NCBI GenBank assembly: GCA_945901835.1
Contig: CAMDMH010000276.1
Span: 1 to 5,465 of the forward strand
Source: Devosia equisanguinis
Lineage (GTDB): Bacteria > Pseudomonadota > Alphaproteobacteria > Rhizobiales > Hyphomicrobiaceae
DNA: 5,465 nt
Direction of reading: 5' to 3'
The translations under genes and the position numbers were made by a program. Position 1 is the stretch's first letter. Every line of letters begins with the position of its first letter. Under the pieces are notes generated by a model that saw only the letters and a list, made by a program, of their open reading frames with translations, had not been told where the DNA came from and made no database searches. Positions 1-5,465 of the stretch are shown here, piece after piece.

Positions 1-220
1 TTTTTGCCTGCATTTCCTTGATGTCGGCGCCGGCGGCGAATGCCTTCTCCGAACCGGTTACGACGATGCAGCCGATGTCGGCGTCGGCCTCCCACCGGTC
101 GAGGACCTGGTTGACCTCGACGATCAGCTCGGAGTTGAGCGCGTTGAGCGCTTGCGGGCGGTTCAGCGTGATCAGGCCGACGCGACCTCTAACCTCGGCG
201 ATGATGTTCTTGTAGGACAT
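1..220 (-). CDS. Enoyl-CoA hydratase/isomerase (crotonase) family protein, N-terminal part
   Basis: Partial gene: only the first 73 codons lie in the window and the rest runs off the left edge. The translation begins MSYKNIIAEVRGRVGLITLN and shows two crotonase hallmarks. NRPQALNALN (about residues 20-29) is the N-terminal family motif. AGADIKEM (about 63-70) is the segment that helps form the oxyanion hole and the CoA-binding loop. Family members hydrate trans-2-enoyl-CoA to 3-hydroxyacyl-CoA in fatty acid, phenylacetate or branched-chain amino acid breakdown. The catalytic glutamates lie outside the window, so hydratase cannot be told from isomerase or another crotonase. The ATG at 218-220 is chosen because GGAG lies at 227-230, six bases upstream. 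The family assignment is firm and the exact substrate is unknown. Confidence 0.93.
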   Translation of the reverse strand, partial: MSYKNIIAEVRGRVGLITLNRPQALNALNSELIVEVNQVLDRWEADADIGCIVVTGSEKAFAAGADIKEMQAK

Positions 221-291
221 GGTGGTCTCCTGGCCGGCCTCCAGCCGATCTTGTTGCGCTGCGGCACGCGCGCAACCTAGTGCAGCGCATC

Positions 292-336
292 TGACGTTTG
301 GTACCCGCTCGCGGCAAGCCTCTTGACCAAACGTCA
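292..336. promoter_or_regulatory. Perfect 11-bp inverted repeat, possible operator pair for the hydratase gene
   Basis: TGACGTTTGGT at 292-302 is matched exactly by its reverse complement ACCAAACGTCA at 326-336, with 23 bases between. The right copy also reads as a smaller dyad, TGAC-N5-GTCA (324-336), and the left copy is a near match (292-304). A further TGACGTT occurs at 361-367. The two copies are centred about 34 bp apart, close to three helical turns, and lie 72-116 bases upstream of the hydratase ATG. That placement suits a dimeric repressor or activator such as a GntR or TetR type. The regulator is not in the window and its identity is unknown. A hairpin in RNA is possible but the loop is long. 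Confidence 0.4.
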
Positions 337-368
337 TATGCAAAAGCTACACTAGAGCCCTGACGTTG

Positions 369-444
369 CTAGTGTTCCTTTTGGTTCCGACATTTGCTTC
401 CCCTTGCGGCACCGTCGGAGCAAATGTCGGAACCGGAACACTAG
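369..444. repeat. 76-bp imperfect palindrome (hairpin or miniature repeat candidate)
   Basis: The left arm is CTAGTGTTCC (369-378), four extra T (379-382), then GGTTCCGACATTTGCT (383-398). The right arm, 419-444, is the exact reverse complement of the left arm without the four T. This gives 26 paired bases, one 4-base bulge and a 20-base central loop (399-418), with CTAG at both ends. No T-run follows on either strand, so it is not a standard intrinsic terminator. Long, nearly perfect arms with a single small indel are typical of dispersed palindromic elements or MITE-like repeats, but only one copy is present here and no clear target duplication is visible. Confidence 0.6.
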
Positions 445-528
445 CCGATCAATTCGCTGGGGCAAGCATCGATTGGTAGGGGCCATGGCGTGGGCCGGTG
501 CCGACGACAGCTCGATGACCCTGGGGAG

Positions 529-837
529 CTACGGCTTGCAAATCGTCACTTCGATCTTGCAATTCTGTCCGAGGCCGCCCTGCACGCAATTTAACGATAG
601 TTTGCGTACGGCGTATCCTGGGGCGTCGCCGACCCTCTGGTTGGCTGCTACCCAGGCGTTAGCGAGTTGCGGATCGGTTGCTGTCAACACGGTCAGGTAT
701 GCTTGGCGCATGGCTGCATCACGGCTTTCGCCGCTGCCTTCAGCTGCCTTGTCCCAGCACGTTTCGGCACGAGCTGCGCCGCTGCCGGTCATGGCCGCCA
801 GCATCATCGCCAGGATCATCGAGTTTCGACGCATCAT
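529..837 (-). CDS. Small exported protein with four cysteines, function unknown
   Basis: The protein is not recognised with confidence. With the chosen start it has 102 residues; an upstream ATG at 852 would add five. The start at 837 (MMRRNS) is preferred because ATGGAG at 847-852 provides a GGAG nine bases before it, while the upstream ATG has GAGG directly abutting it. A Sec signal peptide is clear: RR near the N-terminus, a hydrophobic stretch (MILAMMLAAM) and an AARA cleavage site before ETCW. The mature part is about 78 residues with four cysteines (ETCW, LNCV, QNCK, TICK), enough for two disulfides in the periplasm. Its layout is an early Cys, an alanine-rich helix, an AWVAANQ segment and a Cys-rich C-terminus. 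This resembles small secreted hypothetical proteins of Hyphomicrobiales, but that is from memory. It lies downstream of the amidohydrolase on the same strand, 108 bases away, so cotranscription is possible. Confidence 0.72.
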   Translation of the reverse strand: MMRRNSMILAMMLAAMTGSGAARAETCWDKAAEGSGESRDAAMRQAYLTVLTATDPQLANAWVAANQRVGDAPGYAVRKLSLNCVQGGLGQNCKIEVTICKP

Positions 838-862
838 ATGCGAGCGCTCCATCCTCAGGGCA

Positions 863-884
863 ATGGGGCTCGAGAGAACCCCAT
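863..884 (-). other. Short hairpin upstream of the small exported protein gene
   Basis: On the minus strand ATGGGGTT pairs with AGCCCCAT (8 bp including one G-T wobble) around a 6-base loop. It sits between the amidohydrolase stop at 946 and the ribosome-binding site of the small gene. No T-run follows, so termination is uncertain. It could instead be an mRNA processing or stability hairpin, or chance pairing in GC-rich DNA. Confidence 0.3.
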
Positions 885-945
885 CGTGTCACCATATATG
901 CAATCGGCCCAGTTCGGGTAGGCCATGCGTCGAAACAGCAGTCGT

Positions 946-2025
946 TCACAACCCGAGCAAGCGTTTCGCGTTGCCGCCACAGATCGCCTCGACGGCCTTG
1001 GCATCGAGACCGGCATCGACGACGTGACCTACGGGATCGTAGTCGGCCATGTCGAAGGGATAGTCGGTACCGAGCAGAACGTGGTCGGCGCCGAAGGTTT
1101 CGACCAGCCCGCGAAGCTGATGCGGCGTGAACACAACGGTGTCGACGTAGACGCGCTTCAGGTACTCCGTCGGCGGCTTCGGCAGGTTCGCGTTGCAATC
1201 CGAACGGGCGCCCCAGGCATGGTCGATGCGGCCGGAGTATCCGCCGAGATAGCCGGCGCCGTGGACCGCGAGGAGCTTCAGGTTCGGGTGGCGCTCGAGA
1301 ACGCCGTCGAAGATCAGGTAGTGCAGCGCGATCGTCGTCTCGAGCGGGTTGCCGATGACGTTCGAGAAGTAGAAGCGGCTGAGGCGTTCGCCGTGCGTGA
1401 AGCCGTTTGGATGGATGACGACGAGTGCGCCGGTCTTTTCCGCGGCGGCCCAGAATGGCGCGTAAGCTGGATCCGACAGCTCCTTGCCGTTGACGTTGGT
1501 GAGGATCTGCACGCCCTTGAGGCCGAGCTTCATGATGCGCTCGAGCTCGATCGCGGCGGCTTGGCCGTCCTGCATCGGCACGGAACCTAGCGCGACATAT
1601 TTATCGGAGCGCTTGGCCGCGAACTCGCCGAGGCCGTTGTTGAGGACCTTCGTGGCTTCGATCGCGATCGGGTTGGGCACATTGTAGTAGCACTGGCCCG
1701 GCGGCGGCATGATGAGCTGCTTGTCGAGGCCCATCTTGTCGAGGTCTTCCAGGCGTACGTTCTCGCCTGTGATGCGGGAGGGGATGTCGGCATCTTGCTT
1801 GGCGTTCACGGCCTTCGTTGCGTCATCGGAGAACCATCCCAGCGGTACCGTCTCCGGCTTCACGTAGGATCCGGCGATCTTACCGGCGGCCGGGATAGCG
1901 ACGTGCGAATGGATGTCGAAAGTCAGCGTTTTCGGGCGGCTTTCGCGTCCAGGCTTGCCTTGCTTGCGGGCGGCCGTCGGCTCGTACTTGTTCCAAGTCG
2001 TGTTACCAGTATCGCTAGAAGTCAT
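946..2025 (-). CDS. Amidohydrolase 2 family protein (ACMSD-like metal-dependent hydrolase/decarboxylase)
   Basis: This 359-residue protein belongs to the amidohydrolase-related TIM-barrel family (Amidohydro_2). That family includes ACMSD (aminocarboxymuconate semialdehyde decarboxylase), gamma-resorcylate decarboxylase and 5-carboxyvanillate decarboxylase. All expected metal and catalytic residues are present: H39 and H41 in DIHSH on the first strand, H205 in VIHPNG, H255 in AVHGAGYL, and D321 in LLGTDYPF near the C-terminus. There is no signal peptide, so it should act in the cytoplasm. About 34 polar residues precede the first barrel strand, an extension that ACMSD itself lacks. The ATG at 2023-2025 is supported by GAGGAG five bases upstream. 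The gene is divergent from a Bug receptor gene, which suggests catabolism of an imported aromatic or carboxylic acid. Residues fix the fold and the metal site, not the substrate; either decarboxylation or hydrolysis is possible. Confidence 0.92.
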   Translation of the reverse strand: MTSSDTGNTTWNKYEPTAARKQGKPGRESRPKTLTFDIHSHVAIPAAGKIAGSYVKPETVPLGWFSDDATKAVNAKQDADIPSRITGENVRLEDLDKMGLDKQLIMPPPGQCYYNVPNPIAIEATKVLNNGLGEFAAKRSDKYVALGSVPMQDGQAAAIELERIMKLGLKGVQILTNVNGKELSDPAYAPFWAAAEKTGALVVIHPNGFTHGERLSRFYFSNVIGNPLETTIALHYLIFDGVLERHPNLKLLAVHGAGYLGGYSGRIDHAWGARSDCNANLPKPPTEYLKRVYVDTVVFTPHQLRGLVETFGADHVLLGTDYPFDMADYDPVGHVVDAGLDAKAVEAICGGNAKRLLGL

Positions 2026-2246
2026 GGTGTCTCCTCGGGGGGGCGGATGGTCGGGCCTTCAGCTTGCGGCTTGCTGGCTCTTAGCGCATTTTGCGGAAGA
2101 CGCGAATGCGGATCGGCTGGGCTATGTTGCCCAATGCGCGGCTGCATCCGGGGCTATGCACTCAAATGCATGGTGGAGGTTTTCGAGTCGTGTTTAGCTA
2201 GCGTCATAGCTTCGGAAAGCATCAGGTCAGACCGAGAGAGAACAAC
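2026..2246. promoter_or_regulatory. Divergent control region between amidohydrolase and Bug receptor genes
   Basis: These 221 bases must hold the promoters of two divergent genes. TGCAT/ATGCA motifs cluster at 2143-2147, 2156-2160 and 2166-2171, and the first two form an inverted pair separated by 8 bases. CGCATT and AATGCG near 2085-2110 form another short inverted repeat, and AGCTA...TAGCT pairs lie near 2196-2212. These may be regulator sites, for example for a LysR or GntR protein, but no regulator gene is present here. No -10/-35 pair is strong enough to name. GAGAGA at 2235-2240 is the likely ribosome-binding site of the receptor gene. Confidence 0.4.
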
Positions 2247-3236
2247 ATGAGTATCGTGCCGAATTGGACCGCCGTCATCGCCGTGGCTGCACTCTCGGTC
2301 GGTGTCGGTTCAGCGATGGTCGGGCCGGCCATGGGGCAAGCGGCATGGCCGAGCCAGCCGATCAGGCTCATCGTGCCCAATCCGCCGGGAGGGTTGCCCG
2401 ACATCATCGCGCGCACGCTTTCCGAGCCGTTGCGTGCGAAATTGGGGCAGTCGATCATCGTCGAGAACAAGCCCGGCGCCAACGCCGGCATCGGGGCGGC
2501 GGCGACAACGGCATCGAAGCCCGACGGTCACACGTTTCTCGTGAGCGACAGTGCGGTGATCAACATCAGTCATCATCTCAATTCGCAACTGCCGTTCGAT
2601 CCGAAGGATCTGATGCCGGTCACGATGATCGCGCGCAGCCTGTTGTTCATCGCGTCGGGTCCGAACGTGCCGATCAAGACTTTGCAGGACCTGATCGAGC
2701 AGGCGAAGGCCAATCCGGGCAAGATCAACTATGGATCGATCGGTGTCGGCAGCTTCCATCACCTGACGATGGAAGCGGTGCAGGCGGCGGTAGGCGTGAA
2801 ACTCAACCACATTCCCTACAAGGGTACGGGGGAGACCGTGACGGCGCTGCGGGGCGGGCAGATCCAGGTGGTCGTTGCGGCCTATGCGGGGCTTTCGCCG
2901 CTCGTCAAGGCAGGGCAGGCACATCTCGTGGCGCACAATTCGAGCGGGCGGACGAAAATCGCGCCGGAAGTGCCTGCGATTTCGGAGACGATCAAGGGCT
3001 TCGATCTCAGCCACAATCAGAACTTCTTCGCGCGTGCGGGTACGCCGATCGAGATCGCGCAGAAGATGTCCGCTGTCATGGCCGAGGTGGTGAAGGATTC
3101 CCAGGTTATCGAGCGGTTCGCTTCGTTGGGCATCGAGCCGAATATCGTGGGGCCGGCCGAGCTCAAGGCATATTTCGATGCCGAAGCCGTGCGAATCAAG
3201 AAGGTCGTCGACGTGGCGGGGCTGAAGCCGAACTGA
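2247..3236 (+). CDS. Bug/TctC-family tripartite tricarboxylate transporter substrate-binding protein
   Basis: This 329-residue periplasmic receptor matches the Bug family in length and motif order. A signal peptide covers about residues 1-32 (hydrophobic AVIAVAALSVGVGSAMV, probable cleavage in AMGQA before AWPSQ). Next come PIRLIVPNPPGG (38-49), which corresponds to the ligand-contacting loop, then VENKPGANAGIG (72-83), ASKPDGHTFL (89-98), NYGSIGVGSFHHL with MEA, and the HIPYKGTGE signature. Bug proteins bind small carboxylates and deliver them to a TctA/TctB membrane pair. No such pair is in the window, so this is an orphan receptor, as is common in Bordetella- and Bradyrhizobium-type genomes. 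The ATG at 2247 follows GAGAGA. The acetyltransferase gene starts 4 bases after the TGA, implying one transcript. The divergent amidohydrolase suggests a catabolic ligand. The ligand cannot be read from sequence. Confidence 0.95.
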   Translation: MSIVPNWTAVIAVAALSVGVGSAMVGPAMGQAAWPSQPIRLIVPNPPGGLPDIIARTLSEPLRAKLGQSIIVENKPGANAGIGAAATTASKPDGHTFLVSDSAVINISHHLNSQLPFDPKDLMPVTMIARSLLFIASGPNVPIKTLQDLIEQAKANPGKINYGSIGVGSFHHLTMEAVQAAVGVKLNHIPYKGTGETVTALRGGQIQVVVAAYAGLSPLVKAGQAHLVAHNSSGRTKIAPEVPAISETIKGFDLSHNQNFFARAGTPIEIAQKMSAVMAEVVKDSQVIERFASLGIEPNIVGPAELKAYFDAEAVRIKKVVDVAGLKPN

Positions 3237-3240
3237 TAGA

Positions 3241-3744
3241 ATGGCGAAGCGCCAACGATACGAATACTTGCAGCTTCGGCGGGGCGATGCACGGCTGTTC
3301 ATCGACCTGCTGAGGGTGTTCGGGGATGCTTTCGGAGAGCCTGAGACGTACGGGCAAGCCGTACCGAGTGTCACTTATCTCAATAGGCTGCTTGGCAAGG
3401 GGCACTTCATCGCTGTCGTTGCGATGCGTGGTGAGGTCGTCGTCGGCGGGCTCGTGGCCTACCAGCTCGACAAATTCGAGCAGGAGCGACGCGAGATCTA
3501 CATCTACGATCTCGCCGTCGCGGAGGCGCACCGGCGCCGGGGCGTCGCGACCGGGTTGATCTCGAAGCTGAAGGAGATCTCAGCCGAGCGCGATGTCTAT
3601 GTGATCTTCGTGCAGGCCGATCTCGAGGACGCGCCGGCGATCGCGCTCTATCAGTCTTTGGGTTGCCAAGAGACGGCGCATCATTTCGATATTGAAGTGC
3701 TATCACCGGAGGTGAGGCGGGGCCGATCTCAAACCCGCCGGTGA
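3241..3744 (+). CDS. aac(3)-I: GNAT acetyltransferase, AAC(3)-I-like aminoglycoside 3-N-acetyltransferase
   Basis: This 167-residue single-domain GNAT protein resembles AAC(3)-I enzymes, which move acetyl from acetyl-CoA to the 3-amino group of gentamicin-type aminoglycosides in the cytoplasm. Shared segments, recalled from AAC(3)-Ia, appear in order: FGEPETY (31-37), a YLNRLL helix (46-51), FIAVVA, VVGGLVAYQLDKFEQ (67-81), EIYIYDLAV (85-93, with D90), the acetyl-CoA loop HRRRGVATGLI (97-107), VIFVQAD (121-127), PAIALYQSLG (132-141) and the closing HHFDI. The last 16 residues are a basic tail without family likeness. No Shine-Dalgarno sequence is evident before the ATG; only TAGA separates it from the receptor stop, so translational coupling is likely. 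It sits among catabolic genes with no integron or transposase, suggesting an intrinsic homologue. It could confer resistance or act on another amine; the symbol denotes family likeness, not proven activity. Confidence 0.85.
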   Translation: MAKRQRYEYLQLRRGDARLFIDLLRVFGDAFGEPETYGQAVPSVTYLNRLLGKGHFIAVVAMRGEVVVGGLVAYQLDKFEQERREIYIYDLAVAEAHRRRGVATGLISKLKEISAERDVYVIFVQADLEDAPAIALYQSLGCQETAHHFDIEVLSPEVRRGRSQTRR

Positions 3745-3757
3745 GAAGCTGCTCGAC

Positions 3758-4471
3758 TCAGTCGACGATCAGGCCCTTGGTACGCATGATGGTGCGGGCT
3801 TCGTCGGTTTTCAGGAACGCCAAGAACGCGGCGGCGGCTGCAGCTTTTCCGGTGGCGGATGCGATGGCGGCGGTGAACGTGGTGCCGAGCTTCATCACAC
3901 GCGGCAATGGACCGATGTAGCGGACCCCCGGGGTGCCGATGATCTCCGTGCACAGTGTGATGACGGCGTCGGCATTGCCTTTGGCCACCTCGGTCGACAC
4001 GATCGATCCCGGCCCGACGAAGTAGCGTTTGCGGGCTTCGATCTCGGTGTCTAGTCCGATCGTTCTTGCCGCAGCGATGATGTCATTGGCGAGCGTCGTG
4101 CCGGATGTCGGATCCGAAAGGCCTATCGAGGCGAGCGAGCGCACCGCGGCCTTGAAACTTTGGACGCCATCGACCGGCGGCGTCGTCAGGTCTTCGCGAA
4201 CGCCCATGCCGACCGGGCTCATGGCGACATCGAAGCGGGTGGTTTGCGCAACATGCGGCTTGGTCGACTCGGACAGCGTGGCAGAGGTTACAACGACCAC
4301 GTCGAAGGCGACTTCCGAGTTCGGGCCCGCGGAGATCAGCTCGTTGTTGCGCTTGGGCGTGCCGAACGTAATCGAAAGCTTGTGGCCGGACGCTGCCTCG
4401 AAGCGCGGCGCGATGTCGAGCATCGCGGTCTTGAAGCCGCCGGCGCAGATGATGCTCAGTTGGGTCGCCAT
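3758..4471 (-). CDS. ModA-like substrate-binding domain protein lacking a signal peptide
   Basis: The protein has 237 residues from the chosen start MATQLSIICAGG. It looks like a periplasmic-binding-protein type 2 domain of the ModA (molybdate-binding) group: a first strand with CAGG, FEAASGHKLSITFG, a DVVVVT strand, VGMGVRED, a hinge-region DPTSGTTLANDII, GPGSIVSTEVAKGNADAVITL, and the ModA-type C-terminus FLAFLKTDEARTIMRTKGL. True ModA has an export signal. This one goes straight into the first beta strand, so it should stay in the cytoplasm unless exported another way. The start at 4471 is preferred over an ATG at 4486 because that upstream ATG forms part of the Shine-Dalgarno sequence (GGAGAGA). 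No ModB or ModC partner is adjacent. The oxyanion-contacting residues of ModA are not obviously kept, so molybdate is doubtful as ligand. It ends 13 bases from the convergent acetyltransferase gene. Confidence 0.82.
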   Translation of the reverse strand: MATQLSIICAGGFKTAMLDIAPRFEAASGHKLSITFGTPKRNNELISAGPNSEVAFDVVVVTSATLSESTKPHVAQTTRFDVAMSPVGMGVREDLTTPPVDGVQSFKAAVRSLASIGLSDPTSGTTLANDIIAAARTIGLDTEIEARKRYFVGPGSIVSTEVAKGNADAVITLCTEIIGTPGVRYIGPLPRVMKLGTTFTAAIASATGKAAAAAAFLAFLKTDEARTIMRTKGLIVD

Positions 4472-4512
4472 TGGATCTCTCTCCATTCGCGCTTCCTTTG
4501 AACCGTCTGCGC

Positions 4513-4621
4513 TCCCGGAAGCCGAGTGCAGCGAGGCTATCCGGGATCTTTACACTTTCGAGAGGGGTAAAGGCCCCGGATCTTCACGCTCCGACCTTGA
4601 GGTCGGATCGTTCGTCCGGGG
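4513..4621 (-). ncRNA. Candidate structured leader RNA with alternative pairings
   Basis: The region lies 5' of the ModA-like gene and 3' of livF. Read on the minus strand it holds three consecutive hairpins. The first, 4621-4574, has CCCCGGA/TCCGGGG outside and TCCGACC-TCAA-GGTCGGA inside. The second, 4572-4548, is CTTTAC/GTAAAG. The third, 4546-4513, is TCCCGGA/TCCGGGA plus AGCC/GGCT with one bulged base. The arms are interchangeable: 4581-4574 can instead pair with 4546-4539, extending the middle hairpin to 14 bp with one mismatch, while 4620-4615 pairs with 4519-4514. The two folds exclude each other, as in a riboswitch or attenuator. There is no match to a riboswitch class I know, and no U-tract. 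It could also be a palindromic repeat cluster. All pairings were found by eye. Confidence 0.4.
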
Positions 4622-4628
4622 ACGCAGG

Positions 4629-4663
4629 TGTATGTTTGTAGACCGCCAACAGTCAATGTTGGC
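4629..4663 (-). promoter_or_regulatory. Possible promoter with dyad operator over the -35 box, upstream of the ModA-like gene
   Basis: A perfect inverted repeat GCCAACA-TTGAC-TGTTGGC occupies 4663-4645 on the minus strand. Its five-base centre plus the next base reads TTGACT (4656-4651), a good -35 hexamer. Sixteen bases further is CATACA (4634-4629), a weak -10 (three of six matches to TATAAT). A start near 4622 would place the hairpin-rich leader at the very 5' end of the transcript. A dyad centred on the -35 suits repressor control. The weak -10 is the main doubt, and the dyad could instead be an RNA hairpin after livF. Confidence 0.35.
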
Positions 4664-4696
4664 ATTGGCGAGAATGCATCTTTCCCGAGTCTGAAA

Positions 4697-5416
<720 letters not shown>

Positions 5417-5437
5417 TGTGGCATTCCCGCTTCTTCT

Positions 5438-5458
5438 CCTCCCCCCTCGTGGGGGAGG
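5438..5458. repeat. Short GC-rich palindrome (intergenic repeat type) at the window edge
   Basis: CCTCCCCC (5438-5445) pairs perfectly with GGGGGAGG (5451-5458) around the loop CTCGT. It lies 22 bases upstream of the livF start. From memory, similar sequences with a C-rich arm, a short loop and a G-rich arm followed by TGGCCCG occur as dispersed intergenic repeats in many Hyphomicrobiales genomes, and the window probably cuts this copy short. In the livF direction it would form a stable mRNA hairpin between livF and whatever lies upstream. Confidence 0.55.
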
Positions 5459-5465
5459 TGGCCCG

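Larger units (their letters stand above)
221..528. other. Intergenic region, no gene seen
   Basis: About 300 bases separate the enoyl-CoA hydratase start from the stop of the small exported protein, both on the minus strand. Plus-strand reading frames crossing it are shadows that continue into well-supported minus-strand genes. It holds the Shine-Dalgarno sequence of the hydratase gene (227-230), an 11-bp inverted repeat (292-336) and a larger palindrome (369-444), which are listed separately. No T-rich terminator tract follows the small gene. Nothing is recognised in 445-528. Confidence 0.6.

Noticed and set aside
529..852. Longer starts at 852 (small exported protein) and 4486 (ModA-like protein)
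   Set aside because: In both cases the upstream ATG is embedded in an ATGGAG that itself serves as the ribosome-binding site for the next in-frame ATG, so the shorter starts at 837 and 4471 are preferred.
404..1590. Several long plus-strand open frames, including 221 aa at 925-1590 and 207 aa at 404-1027
   Set aside because: They lie opposite the amidohydrolase and the small exported protein, have no recognisable domain or ribosome-binding site, and have the composition typical of GC-rich antisense frames.
2264..3374. Long open frames in other phases across the Bug receptor gene (349 aa plus, 354 aa minus)
   Set aside because: They are arginine- and glycine-rich shadows of a gene whose protein matches a known family from end to end.
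3753..3765. Small hairpin TCGAC-TCA-GTCGA between the convergent acetyltransferase and ModA-like genes as a bidirectional terminator
   Set aside because: The stem is only 5 bp, it overlaps the ModA-like stop codon and coding end, and there is no T-run on either side.
4513..4663. tRNA, SRP RNA, 6S RNA or a molybdenum-cofactor riboswitch in the livF/ModA-like spacer
   Set aside because: I see no tRNA T-loop or anticodon geometry, no GGAA SRP tetraloop context, and no conserved elements I can match to the Moco motif. It remains an unclassified candidate.

Overview
The window is GC-rich and looks like a chromosomal piece of an alphaproteobacterium, most likely Hyphomicrobiales and Bradyrhizobium-like. 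This assignment is inference. It rests on GC-rich codon use, a Bug/TctC receptor beside an amidohydrolase, a Liv-type transporter, a crotonase-family gene and small palindromic intergenic repeats. No rRNA, tRNA, CRISPR array, transposase or phage gene is visible.

Layout from left to right: (1) the first 73 codons of an enoyl-CoA hydratase gene on the minus strand, running off the left edge; (2) about 300 bases without a gene, holding an 11-bp perfect inverted repeat (292-336) and a larger hairpin-forming palindrome (369-444); (3) a small exported protein with four cysteines (minus); (4) an ACMSD-like metal-dependent amidohydrolase or decarboxylase (minus); (5) a 221-bp divergent control region; (6) a Bug/TctC periplasmic solute receptor (plus), followed 4 bases later by a GNAT acetyltransferase that strongly resembles AAC(3)-I aminoglycoside acetyltransferases; (7) a convergent ModA-like binding protein without a signal peptide (minus); (8) a 225-bp intergenic region containing a run of nested hairpins and a dyad centred on a possible -35 box; (9) a LivF-type ABC ATPase (minus); (10) a short palindromic repeat at the right edge.

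The amidohydrolase and the Bug receptor are divergent and share one control region. A reasonable inference is that the receptor captures a carboxylic or aromatic acid and the amidohydrolase works on that compound or a product of it. LivF and the enoyl-CoA hydratase fit uptake and beta-oxidation-type catabolism of organic or amino acids, but nothing in the window ties them to one pathway.

The most unusual item is the 4513-4621 stretch in front of the ModA-like gene. Four related 7-base arms (CCCGGA/TCCGGG type) can pair in two mutually exclusive ways, which would suit a bistable 5' leader RNA. Its only support is pairing found by eye, with no covariation data. The second item of note is the AAC(3)-I-like gene in an apparently chromosomal setting with no mobile element nearby.
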